From assembly GCF_002419815.1 (NCBI RefSeq), contig NZ_DIGV01000053.1, positions 1 to 36,853 of the forward strand: a DNA stretch of 36,853 nucleotides, read 5' to 3'. The notes under the pieces are model-generated. The model saw nothing but the letters and a program-made list of their open reading frames with translations. It was not told where the DNA came from and did no database searches. Made by a program: the position numbers and the translations under genes. Below are positions 7,803 to 14,604 of the stretch, piece after piece; within the stretch, counting starts at the first letter, position 1; the number at the start of each line of letters is the position of its first letter. The stretch comes from Brevundimonas sp. UBA5713 (GTDB taxonomy: Bacteria; Pseudomonadota; Alphaproteobacteria; Caulobacterales; Caulobacteraceae).

Positions 7803-8417
7803 GTGGCCTATGATAATTCGTATGATCGTAGCCAACCGGTCACCGACCAGGTTCTGGCCCAACTGTTCACCGAAGCGCGCACCCGCAACGCGTGGAGCGA
7901 CCGTCCGGTTTCGGAAGACATCATTCGACAGCTGTATGAGCTGACCAAGTTCGGCCCGACGCAGGCCAATACCACGCCGGCGCGTTTCGTGTTCGTGACC
8001 TCGGACGCGGGTAAGGAGCGACTGATCCCGTTGATGGCCGAGGGCAACCAGGCCAAGACCCGTCAGGCCCCCGTCGCGGTGATCATCGCCTATGACGTCA
8101 ACTTCCACGAAACCATGCACAAGCTGTTCCCGCACGCCCCGGGTGCCAAGGACTGGTTCCCGGAACGCGAGAGCCGCCGCGAAGCTGCGCTCAAGAACTC
8201 CTCGCTACAGGCTGGCTATCTGATCTCGGCCGCCCGCGCGCTGGGTCTGGATGTCGGCCCGATGACGGGCATCGATTTTGCCGGTCTCAAGCAGGAGTTC
8301 TTCCCCGAAGGCGACGTCGAGGTGAATATGGTCATCAACCTCGGCTACGGCACGGATGAAAACCTGTTCGGTCGCTCTCCGCGCCTCAGCTTTGAAGAGG
8401 CTGTCCGGATCGTTTGA
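7803..8417 (+). CDS. RutE/HadB-type nitroreductase-family protein (putative malonic semialdehyde reductase)
   Basis: The protein (204 residues from GTG 7803) belongs to the flavin-dependent nitroreductase superfamily and to its RutE/HadB branch. Marker segments are EARTRNAWSDRPV, FGPTQANTTPARFVFV, FPHAPGAKDWF, NSSLQAGYLISAARALGLDVGPM and INLGYG. RutE reduces malonic semialdehyde to 3-hydroxypropionate in uracil breakdown, and HadB is a haloacid-related member; none of the other rut genes lies in the window, so the substrate here is unknown. The GTG at 7803 has an ideal GGAGG five bases upstream; an ATG at 7791 would add four residues but has no ribosome site. It interrupts the usual dnaX-ybaB-recR order. 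Confidence 0.85.
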   Translation: MAYDNSYDRSQPVTDQVLAQLFTEARTRNAWSDRPVSEDIIRQLYELTKFGPTQANTTPARFVFVTSDAGKERLIPLMAEGNQAKTRQAPVAVIIAYDVNFHETMHKLFPHAPGAKDWFPERESRREAALKNSSLQAGYLISAARALGLDVGPMTGIDFAGLKQEFFPEGDVEVNMVINLGYGTDENLFGRSPRLSFEEAVRIV

Positions 8418-8437
8418 TCCGACGGTATCTCCAATCG

Positions 8438-8470
8438 AAAAGGCCGCTCCGGATCGGGGCGGCCTTTTTT
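8438..8470. terminator. Bidirectional Rho-independent terminator
   Basis: An 11-13 bp stem (8438-8450 with 8456-8468) encloses a 5-base loop and contains one T-G wobble. A run of six T follows on the plus strand (8465-8470), and four A precede it, giving T residues on the minus strand. It lies between the convergent nitroreductase and dnaX genes and can serve both. Confidence 0.9.
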
Positions 8471-8475
8471 GTGGT

Positions 8476-10353
8476 TCAGTCTTCGTCCTGCGCGTCCTGA
8501 TCGTCAGGGATCACCGGCGTCTGCACCGTAGGCGCAAGGATACGGATTTCCTTGATCTCGGCTCCCGGGAAGGCTTGCAACATCGAGACGACGAACGGGT
8601 CGGTCTCGACGGCCTGACGCTGGGCCGCGCGGGCCTTCTTTTCCTTTTCAATCAGGGTTTCGCCGCCGCCCTGACCATTGGCCGCGATCAGCCACGTGCG
8701 GCCCGTCCATTCCTTCAGGCGCGACGCCAAACGGCGCGCCAGATCGTGGGGCGATCCCTCGACCGGCTCATAGGTGATGGCACCGGGCTTGAAGCTGACC
8801 GGACGCACAAAGCGCTCGACGTCCATTTGCAGGGTGATTTCGCGCTTTTCGCCAATCAGGGCCACGACCTGTTCAAAGGTCTGCGGATTGGGCAGTTGCG
8901 GGGCCTGAACCGGATGCGGTTGCAGCATGGCCGAGGTAGCACCACCGGCACCGCCTCCACCACCGCCGCTGCCGCGTGGACCTGCGCCGCCGCCCGGTGT
9001 CTGGCCGCTCTGGATCGCCTTCAGCGCCTCTTCGGGGCCGGGCAGATCAGCGGCATAAGCCAGACGCACAATGGCCATTTCCACGGCATCGGCCGGATTG
9101 GGCGCACGGCGCACCTCGTCCAGCGCCTTCAGCAGCATGGACCATGTGCGCGACAGGGTACCGGCCGAAATGGCCGCGCCCAGTGCGGCCAGCTTCTGGG
9201 CCTGATCATTGGGCAGACGCGTGGCGTTCGGGCCCAGCATCTTGGAGACAGACGCCGCGTGGCAGTGTTCCAGCAGGTCATTGGTCACCTGCACCGGATC
9301 GGCGCCATAACCGTAAAGGGTGCGGAAGTTTTCCAGCGCCTCGGCGGTGCGGCCCGCCATGATGGATTCAAACAGGGCGATGGTCTGGGTGCGGTCGGCC
9401 AGACCCAGCATGTCGCGCACCGTCTCGGCCTGCACGATCTCGCCGCGCTGGCCCTGCACCAAGGCCTGATCCAGCAGCGACAGGCCGTCACGCACCGAGC
9501 CTTCGGCCGCGCGGGCGATCAGGGCGATAGCCTCCTGCTCGATCTTCATACCTTCGCGCTCGGCCACACGGCCAAGGTGACCCGACAGAATGTCCGGCTC
9601 CACACGGCGCAGGTCGAAACGCTGGCAGCGGGACAGGATGGTCACCGGCACCTTGCGGATTTCGGTCGTGGCGAAGATGAATTTGGCGTGCGGCGGCGGC
9701 TCTTCCAGCGTCTTCAGCAGGGCGTTGAACGCCGCCGTCGACAGCATGTGCACCTCGTCGAGCACATAGACCTTATAGCGGGCCTCGACGGGCGCATAGC
9801 GCACGCTCTCGATCAGTTCGCGGATATCGCCGACGCCCGTGTTGGAGGCGGCGTCCATTTCGATCACGTCCATATGCTGGCCGGACATGATCGCCTTGTC
9901 GTGGCGACCGTGGGCGGTCAGTTCAAGCGACGGACGGTCGATGGTGTCGGTTTCATTGTTAAGCGCGCGCGCCAACAGACGGGCGGTCGTGGTCTTGCCC
10001 ACCCCGCGCACGCCGGTCAGCATGAAGGCGTGGGCGATACGGCCCGTGGCAAAGGCGTTGGTCAGGGTGCGGACCATGGCCTCCTGGCCAATCAGGTCCT
10101 CAAAGGTGCGCGGGCGGTATTTGCGCGCCAGCACCGTATAGGCCTCGCCGTCCTCGGCGGGGGCTTCCGGTTCGGCCCTGGCAACAGGGGCAGCCGCTAC
10201 GGGTGTCGGCGCAGGCTTGGATTCTGGCGCAGGCTCGGGCGCAGCAGGGGCCCCGAACATGTCTTCGGTATTGGGATCACGCTCCTGCAGCTCCTCTTCG
10301 GGGGCATCCACGTCCCACGGGGGGCCATCCAGATTGTGATCGGTGTCGCTCAT
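8476..10353 (-). CDS. dnaX: DNA polymerase III clamp-loader subunit DnaX (tau/gamma)
   Basis: This 625-residue AAA+ ATPase loads the sliding clamp. After an unusual acidic, Pro/Ala-rich N-terminal extension of about 70 residues come the Walker A motif GVRGVGKTT (114-122), Walker B VYVLDEVH (195-202) and the SRC motif (241-243) in TTEIRKVPVTILSRCQRF. The tau-specific C-terminal region follows a glycine-rich linker (about 450-471). The zinc-binding module between Walker A and B has lost all four cysteines: aligned to E. coli they are N133, T146, G149 and D152. No A-rich slippery site is seen near the linker, so a short form would have to arise another way; in Caulobacter ClpXP does this at a glycine-rich region. 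The convergent nitroreductase separates it from ybaB-recR. Confidence 0.96.
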   Translation of the reverse strand: MSDTDHNLDGPPWDVDAPEEELQERDPNTEDMFGAPAAPEPAPESKPAPTPVAAAPVARAEPEAPAEDGEAYTVLARKYRPRTFEDLIGQEAMVRTLTNAFATGRIAHAFMLTGVRGVGKTTTARLLARALNNETDTIDRPSLELTAHGRHDKAIMSGQHMDVIEMDAASNTGVGDIRELIESVRYAPVEARYKVYVLDEVHMLSTAAFNALLKTLEEPPPHAKFIFATTEIRKVPVTILSRCQRFDLRRVEPDILSGHLGRVAEREGMKIEQEAIALIARAAEGSVRDGLSLLDQALVQGQRGEIVQAETVRDMLGLADRTQTIALFESIMAGRTAEALENFRTLYGYGADPVQVTNDLLEHCHAASVSKMLGPNATRLPNDQAQKLAALGAAISAGTLSRTWSMLLKALDEVRRAPNPADAVEMAIVRLAYAADLPGPEEALKAIQSGQTPGGGAGPRGSGGGGGGAGGATSAMLQPHPVQAPQLPNPQTFEQVVALIGEKREITLQMDVERFVRPVSFKPGAITYEPVEGSPHDLARRLASRLKEWTGRTWLIAANGQGGGETLIEKEKKARAAQRQAVETDPFVVSMLQAFPGAEIKEIRILAPTVQTPVIPDDQDAQDED

Positions 10354-10360
10354 GTCTCAA

Positions 10361-10406
10361 GTCATAGCGCGAAGGCGGCGATTTTCGCACCCCCTTCGCG
10401 CATGAC
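10361..10406 (-). other. Strong hairpin immediately upstream of the dnaX start codon
   Basis: GTCAT (10361-10365) and GCGCGAAGG (10367-10375) pair with CCTTCGCGC (10393-10401) and ATGAC (10402-10406). This gives 14 bp with a single bulged base and a 17-base loop. In a transcript from the minus strand it ends seven bases before the dnaX ATG, just ahead of the presumed ribosome site TTGAGAC. No T run follows, so it is a poor terminator candidate; it may affect dnaX translation or mRNA processing, or simply be a palindromic repeat. Confidence 0.6.
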
Positions 10407-10419
10407 TGAGTGAGGAATC

Positions 10420-10833
10420 TTACAGGTCGGTCGGCAGTTGGCCGCCGTTGTCGCGAATCTTCTGGATGACCTGCTGGTGCAGCCAGATATTCATCGAAGC
10501 GCTGTCGGACTTGTCGCCCGTATAGCCCAGCTCGTCGGCCAGTTGCTTGCGCTCTTCAAGAGAGCTTTCAAGGCCGACCAGCTTCATCAGATCGACGATG
10601 GAGGTGCGCCAGTTCAGCTTTTGGCTGCGCTGCTCGTTCATGAAATCAAGAATGCCTGCCACATCGACAGATTCCTGCTGATGGGCGGGGGTGCCGGCCA
10701 CCGGCGTGCTGGGAGCCGGAGCGCCCGTATCGACCGTGGCGGTCGAGCCCGTAGGGGCGGTCACCACAGGGGCTTCATTGCCCTGTTCCTTCTTTTTGAA
10801 GATGCCACCGAAAATCTTACCGAGAACGCTCAT
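10420..10833 (-). CDS. DUF3597-like small protein
   Basis: The 137-residue protein starts MSVLGKIFGGIFKKKEQ, an amphipathic basic helix. A low-complexity Thr/Ala/Pro/Val linker follows (about residues 20-55), then a compact helical C-terminal domain with VDVAGILDFMNEQRSQKLNW, TSIVDLMKLVGLESSLEERKQLADELGY and SASMNIWLHQQVIQKI. That domain matches what is annotated as DUF3597, found in proteobacteria with no established function. The ATG at 10833 has AAGGA at a good distance; a longer frame to 10908 is not supported. It lies between the SRP RNA and dnaX on the same strand and may share dnaX transcription. A domain of this kind with a flexible linker could act as a small binding module, but nothing shows its partner. 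Confidence 0.8.
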   Translation of the reverse strand: MSVLGKIFGGIFKKKEQGNEAPVVTAPTGSTATVDTGAPAPSTPVAGTPAHQQESVDVAGILDFMNEQRSQKLNWRTSIVDLMKLVGLESSLEERKQLADELGYTGDKSDSASMNIWLHQQVIQKIRDNGGQLPTDL

Positions 10834-10920
10834 GACGCTGTCCTTTTGCAGTTCCTCAAGGGAACAGGGATAGCGAACCGACAGGACGAGGGTTCCGTTC
10901 GTCGGCACCTGTAAGGCATG

Positions 10921-10946
10921 AAAAAAGCGCCCGTGAAACGGACGCT
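10921..10946 (-). terminator. Rho-independent terminator after the SRP RNA
   Basis: On the minus strand AGCGTCCGT pairs with ACGGGCGCT (one G-T wobble) around a short loop and is followed by six T (complement of 10921-10926). It lies about 30 bases beyond the SRP RNA core and upstream of the DUF3597-like gene, so the RNA is probably a separate transcript. Confidence 0.88.
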
Positions 10947-10971
10947 GGCGTAAGGCTTTGAGATTTCAAAG

Positions 10972-11062
10972 GGTGGAGACCGCGACCCGAAGGGGAATTC
11001 GTTGTGGCTGCTGCCTTCCGGCCCTGACCAGATTGGCGAAGCCTTCGCCCGCGATCTCCGAG
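10972..11062 (-). ncRNA. ffs: Signal recognition particle RNA, small bacterial (4.5S) type
   Basis: On the minus strand the segment contains the conserved Ffh-binding core GGTCAGGGCCGGAAGGCAGC (complement of 11009-11028) with the typical GGAA tetraloop and asymmetric internal loops. The arms GGAGATCGCG and CGCGGTCTCC close a hairpin of about 85 bases (10975-11059). It forms the ribosome-bound particle with Ffh for co-translational membrane targeting. Exact ends are uncertain by a few bases. Its place upstream of dnaX follows the ancient order SRP RNA - dnaX - ybaB - recR. Confidence 0.93.
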
Positions 11063-11146
11063 AGGGGATATGGCGGGCAATGGCCCGCAAATCAAGCCCC
11101 TTTAAGCCCTCTCCCCTCCTGAGCGGGCAAGGCCTATATGTGATCC

Positions 11147-12073
11147 ATGGTTTCTCAGAACGCCTTTTCCGGCAATCCGCTCGACCGCGCAGGCGACCTG
11201 CGCAACGATCAGGCCTGGATGGCCGCACAGCGCGAACACGCTGACGCCATGGCCATGGTGATGTGGGAGGGCCGCCCTCTGGTCGAGCCGCATCAGGATG
11301 GCGAGCGGCTGGTCTGGCTGTCGCTCGCCCACGCGCTGGATCTGGTGCGCGACCGCGATCTGTTCCTCGGCCTATGGAAAGACGCGCCGGTCTATGCGGT
11401 GGAGTTTGAAGGCTCGATTGATCCAACCCACGGGCCGGTGGCGGGTCTGGGCCGCTTTATCGAGATGCGCGAGGCCGCCGTGGCCCTGCCGGCGACCGAG
11501 GCTGCCATGTCGGGCGAGGCCAAGGGCCTTTTTGACTGGCGGCGTCGCCACGGCTTCTGCTCGGCTTGCGGCAAGGCGACCGAGCAGGCGTCGGGCGGCT
11601 GGCGCCGTGTGTGCAAGGCCTGCGGCACCGAACACTTCCCGCGCGTCGATCCGGTCACCATCATGCTGCCGGTCTATAATGGCGGCGATGAACCGCGCTG
11701 CTTGCTGGGGCGTCAGCCGCAATGGCCCGCCTGTCGCCACTCTGCGTTGGCCGGTTTCATGGAGCCCGGCGAATCAGTCGAGGAGGCCTGCGCCCGCGAG
11801 GTGAAAGAAGAAGCAGGCCTGACCGTCACAGGCGTCTCCTATCATTCCAGCCAGCCGTGGCCCTTTCCGGCCCAGCTGATGATCGGTCTGATCGCGGAGG
11901 TGGCCGATGACAACGCCCGCCCCGACCAGACCGAACTGGAAGCGGTTATCTGGCTGACCCGCGCCGAGGCACGGGCCGTGCTGGAAGGTACCCATCCGGA
12001 TATCTTCGCCCCGCCGCCCTATGCCATCGCCAACCGGCTGATCACGGCATGGGCCTATGCGGGCGAAGCCTAA
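11147..12073 (+). CDS. nudC: NAD+ diphosphatase / RNA-decapping Nudix hydrolase NudC
   Basis: The 308-residue protein has the NudC architecture: an N-terminal domain, a zinc ribbon with C138, C141, C156 and C159 (CSAC, CKAC), and a Nudix domain. The Nudix box is GFMEPGESVEEACAREVKEE (203-222), followed by the subfamily signature SQPWPFP (235-241). NudC splits NAD(H) to NMN(H) and AMP, and in E. coli removes NAD caps from RNA 5' ends. All catalytic glutamates are present. No strong ribosome site precedes the ATG at 11147. It is convergent with kdsB, with only three bases between the stop codons and no terminator visible. Confidence 0.94.
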   Translation: MVSQNAFSGNPLDRAGDLRNDQAWMAAQREHADAMAMVMWEGRPLVEPHQDGERLVWLSLAHALDLVRDRDLFLGLWKDAPVYAVEFEGSIDPTHGPVAGLGRFIEMREAAVALPATEAAMSGEAKGLFDWRRRHGFCSACGKATEQASGGWRRVCKACGTEHFPRVDPVTIMLPVYNGGDEPRCLLGRQPQWPACRHSALAGFMEPGESVEEACAREVKEEAGLTVTGVSYHSSQPWPFPAQLMIGLIAEVADDNARPDQTELEAVIWLTRAEARAVLEGTHPDIFAPPPYAIANRLITAWAYAGEA

Positions 12074-12076
12074 GCG

Positions 12077-12805
12077 TCAGAGACTGGCCGCATAGGCGCG
12101 AGCGGCCTCTAGGTCTTCGGCATTGTCGACAGAGATGGGCGCGGCGTCGATGGCAGCGGCCCAGATCTGCATACCCATTTCCAGCGCGCGCAGCTGTTCC
12201 AGCTTTTCGCGCTTTTCCAGCGGCGACGGCTCTGCGGCGCAGAAACGGTTCAGCGCCTCGCGGCGATAGCCATAGATGCCCACGTGGTGCCACGTCGGGC
12301 CTTCGCCATACAGATGCGAGCGGGTGAAATACAAGGCGCGGCCCTTCTGGCCCGACGCATCCAGCGCCAGCACCGCCTTCACCACATCGGGGTTGGCGTA
12401 TTCTTCGGGCGTGGCCAAACCCACCAGCGTGGCAATATCGCATGACGGCTGTTCTTGCATCAGCTCGACGCAAAGCTGGGCCAGCTTTGGCGAGGCAAAC
12501 GGCATGTCGCCCTGCACATTGATCAGGGTATCGTGCTCGCCCGACGGATCGAGCAGGTCAGCTGCCACACGGATTCGGTCAGAACCGCTGGGCAGGGCCG
12601 GATCGGTCAGCACTGCCTCGCCTCCCGCAGCGGTGACCACTTCGACGATTTCAGGATCGCCCGCCGCAACCGCAACGCGATAACCGGACATTTTGGCCTG
12701 TTCATAGGCCCGTACAATCATCGGCTTGCCCATGATGTCGGCCAGCGGTTTGTTGGGCAAACGCGTCGCCGCGAGGCGTGCTGGGATCAAAATCAACGGA
12801 TTCAT
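12077..12805 (-). CDS. kdsB: 3-deoxy-manno-octulosonate cytidylyltransferase (CMP-Kdo synthetase)
   Basis: The 242-residue protein starts MNPLILIPARLAATRLPNKP, the nucleotide-binding signature of CMP-Kdo synthetases, and continues with LADIMGKPMIVRAYEQ, INVQGDMPF, RSHLYGEGPTWHHVGIYGYRREAL and LEQLRALEMGM, all family landmarks. It activates Kdo with CTP so that Kdo can be added to lipid A during lipopolysaccharide synthesis in the cytoplasm. The open frame continues upstream as far as 13321, but that part only mirrors the cytochrome gene; the real start is the ATG at 12805. No other lipopolysaccharide genes are nearby. Confidence 0.95.
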   Translation of the reverse strand: MNPLILIPARLAATRLPNKPLADIMGKPMIVRAYEQAKMSGYRVAVAAGDPEIVEVVTAAGGEAVLTDPALPSGSDRIRVAADLLDPSGEHDTLINVQGDMPFASPKLAQLCVELMQEQPSCDIATLVGLATPEEYANPDVVKAVLALDASGQKGRALYFTRSHLYGEGPTWHHVGIYGYRREALNRFCAAEPSPLEKREKLEQLRALEMGMQIWAAAIDAAPISVDNAEDLEAARAYAASL

Positions 12806-12955
12806 GGCCGAATTACAGTCCAGATTGGGCCGACGATGCGTCGGACAGGTTGATAAGGTCGCGCTACCGTGTAAGAGACGCCAACGCAAGAAAAGTACGC
12901 CTGACGCCGCAACGCGGGCGGGGGGCTCATCTAGATACGGGATGCGACGACGCGC

Positions 12956-13642
12956 ATGAGCGGCGATCTGAAGTGGAACAAGATTATGGGCGCGTGCTTG
13001 GGCACCGCCTTTGCGATCCTGGTAGTCCAACAGGTTTCGAGCGCGGTGTACAACACCAAGGCGCCGGAAAAGATGGGCTATTTCGTGGACGTGCCGGAAG
13101 AGGCTGCTGGCGGTGCCGAAGCAGTCCTGCCGATTGATTGGGGTACGGTCCTGCCGACGGCGGATCTGGCTGCCGGTGAAGCAGCCTTTGCCCGCTGCCA
13201 GGCCTGCCACACGGCGAACTCGGGCGGTGCCAACGGCATTGGTCCGAACCTTTACGCCGTCATGGGTGGCCCGGTGATGCACGCCGCTGGCTTTGCCTAT
13301 TCGGACGCCATGGCCAAGCACAAGGCCGAGGCTCCGACCTGGGGCTATGACGAAATGGACAAATTCCTGACGGCTCCGGGTCGCTATGTCCCGGGCACCA
13401 AGATGTCCTTCGCCGGTATCCGTGACGAACAGACCCGCATCAACCTGATCGCGTGGCTGCGCAGCAACGGCTCGGCCGGTTTCGCCATTCCGGCACCGGA
13501 CCCCGCCCGTCAGCCGGGTGCCGAGCCTGCTGAAGGCGAAGTGGCAACCGAAGCGGCTGTGGACGGCACCGAGGTCGAGGCCGGCGTTGCCGACACCGCG
13601 ACCACGGAAACCACCAATCCGGCTGAGGCTCCGGCCGCCTAA
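12956..13642 (+). CDS. Membrane-anchored c-type cytochrome (cytochrome c552/CycM-like)
   Basis: The 228-residue protein has an uncleaved N-terminal membrane helix (about 9-30, IMGACLGTAFAILVVQQVSS) and a periplasmic class I cytochrome c domain. Heme attaches at CQACH (81-85), and the distal ligand is probably M150 in PGTKMSFAG. This matches the CycM/c552 group that passes electrons from the bc1 complex to terminal oxidases in Alphaproteobacteria. After the domain ends near residue 175 there is a tail of about 50 residues rich in Ala, Glu, Thr and Pro and low in Lys/Arg, which is not part of the fold. It has its own terminator and no obvious operon partners. Confidence 0.9.
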   Translation: MSGDLKWNKIMGACLGTAFAILVVQQVSSAVYNTKAPEKMGYFVDVPEEAAGGAEAVLPIDWGTVLPTADLAAGEAAFARCQACHTANSGGANGIGPNLYAVMGGPVMHAAGFAYSDAMAKHKAEAPTWGYDEMDKFLTAPGRYVPGTKMSFAGIRDEQTRINLIAWLRSNGSAGFAIPAPDPARQPGAEPAEGEVATEAAVDGTEVEAGVADTATTETTNPAEAPAA

Positions 13643-13665
13643 GGCGACCCGGAAACGAATATGAG

Positions 13666-13700
13666 AAGGGCGGCTATCCCAACGGATAGCCGCCCTTTTT
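13666..13700 (+). terminator. Rho-independent terminator after the cytochrome gene
   Basis: A perfect 14-bp stem (13666-13679 with 13684-13697) has a CAAC loop, and the T run extends to 13700. It lies 24 bases after the cytochrome stop. It also lies downstream of the convergent NlpC/P60 gene and may stop transcription from that side too. Confidence 0.92.
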
Positions 13701-13721
13701 CATACTCGAAGCCGAAAGTCG

Positions 13722-14498
13722 TTAGATCAGGACGCGGCGCACCGTCGGCGCGCCCAAGCCTTGCGTGGAAAGACCAGCCGCCACATCGGCCAGCTGTTCA
13801 CGCTGGACCGAGCGGGTCTGGTCGCTGGCGTGCACCAGGTGGCTGGCATCCACCATAATGGCGACATGGGACGACTGTTCGCCCTGCCAGATCACCAGAT
13901 CGCCACGGCGGGCCTGTTTGACAGAGACAGTACGGCCCAGCTTGGCCAGTTCCGCAACATGTCGCGGTGCCGCCAGACCACAGGCAAACAGTGCCTGCTG
14001 GATCAGGCCCACGGCATCCACGGCGTGTGAACTGCGCTGCCCTTCGACGACCGGCAGGCCGACAAAGCGTTCAGCCACATCGGCAGGGTTGGCTTCAAAT
14101 GATCCGATCGGGGCCAGTTGGTCGGCCTCGACGCCCTCGTCGCCCTGAACCAGAGCATTGAACGGCAGTTCGGCATCCAGCGAGGCCACACGATAGGCCG
14201 GACGCAGTGCGCCCGACTTCAGCGCCTCTTCGGCCACCCAGCCGATCACGCCGTCACGACGCACGCGGCCATAGGCACGGCCACCACGGCGGAACAGGAT
14301 GTCGAAGGCTTCGCCAAACAGGATCTGGCCCGCGCAGGCACCATCCTCGGACGAGACGTCCGCCGAGGGCACCACAGCGTGCGCAGCTTCCAGCCCGCGG
14401 TATTGAGATACCGGCACCAGACCCTCGAGCGCCTGTTCGGCGATGTCAGCCTGCACCAGCAACTCTCCGGGCGGAATAAGATCAGAACCTTGGGTCAA
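13722..14498 (-). CDS. NlpC/P60-family protein lacking the catalytic cysteine
   Basis: The 258-residue protein has the layout of the C40 peptidases found next to M17 aminopeptidases in Alphaproteobacteria: two SH3-like segments (about 35-105, with QILFGEAFDILF and GVIGWVAEEAL) and an NlpC/P60 domain (about 130-250). The active-site motif, normally D-C-S-G, reads D161-A162-V163-G164, so the nucleophilic cysteine is replaced by alanine. The later histidine positions are kept (H211 in SSHVAIMVD, H223 in LVHAS). TGC to GCC needs two base changes and the serine is changed as well, so a sequencing error is unlikely. I expect it binds cell-wall or peptide ligands without cutting them. The start appears to be TTG at 14498 and lacks a clear ribosome site. 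No signal peptide is seen. Confidence 0.85.
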   Translation of the reverse strand: MTQGSDLIPPGELLVQADIAEQALEGLVPVSQYRGLEAAHAVVPSADVSSEDGACAGQILFGEAFDILFRRGGRAYGRVRRDGVIGWVAEEALKSGALRPAYRVASLDAELPFNALVQGDEGVEADQLAPIGSFEANPADVAERFVGLPVVEGQRSSHAVDAVGLIQQALFACGLAAPRHVAELAKLGRTVSVKQARRGDLVIWQGEQSSHVAIMVDASHLVHASDQTRSVQREQLADVAAGLSTQGLGAPTVRRVLI

Positions 14499-14604
14499 AC
14501 GCGCACTCGCGGGCCGACATTGAAAATCGAAACGGCAGTTTTACGGGCCGTTCCCCAAGGGGATGTTAACGCGGCGATCCATTTTCAGAATCGCCGCATT
14601 TTAT

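Noticed and set aside
8476..9006. Programmed frameshift site in dnaX for making gamma
   Set aside because: No A-rich slippery heptamer was found near the core/linker boundary; the only Lys-rich run (EKEKKA) is close to the C-terminus and too late.
8356..10413. Long plus-strand open frame of about 685 codons opposite dnaX
   Set aside because: It is antisense to dnaX, has the His/Gly/Arg/Gln-rich composition of GC-rich shadow frames, no domain and no suitable start; the minus-strand dnaX explains the DNA.
12806..13321. N-terminal extension of kdsB by 170 residues
   Set aside because: The canonical start MNPLILIPARL lies at 12805; the extension is antisense to the cytochrome gene and its promoter.
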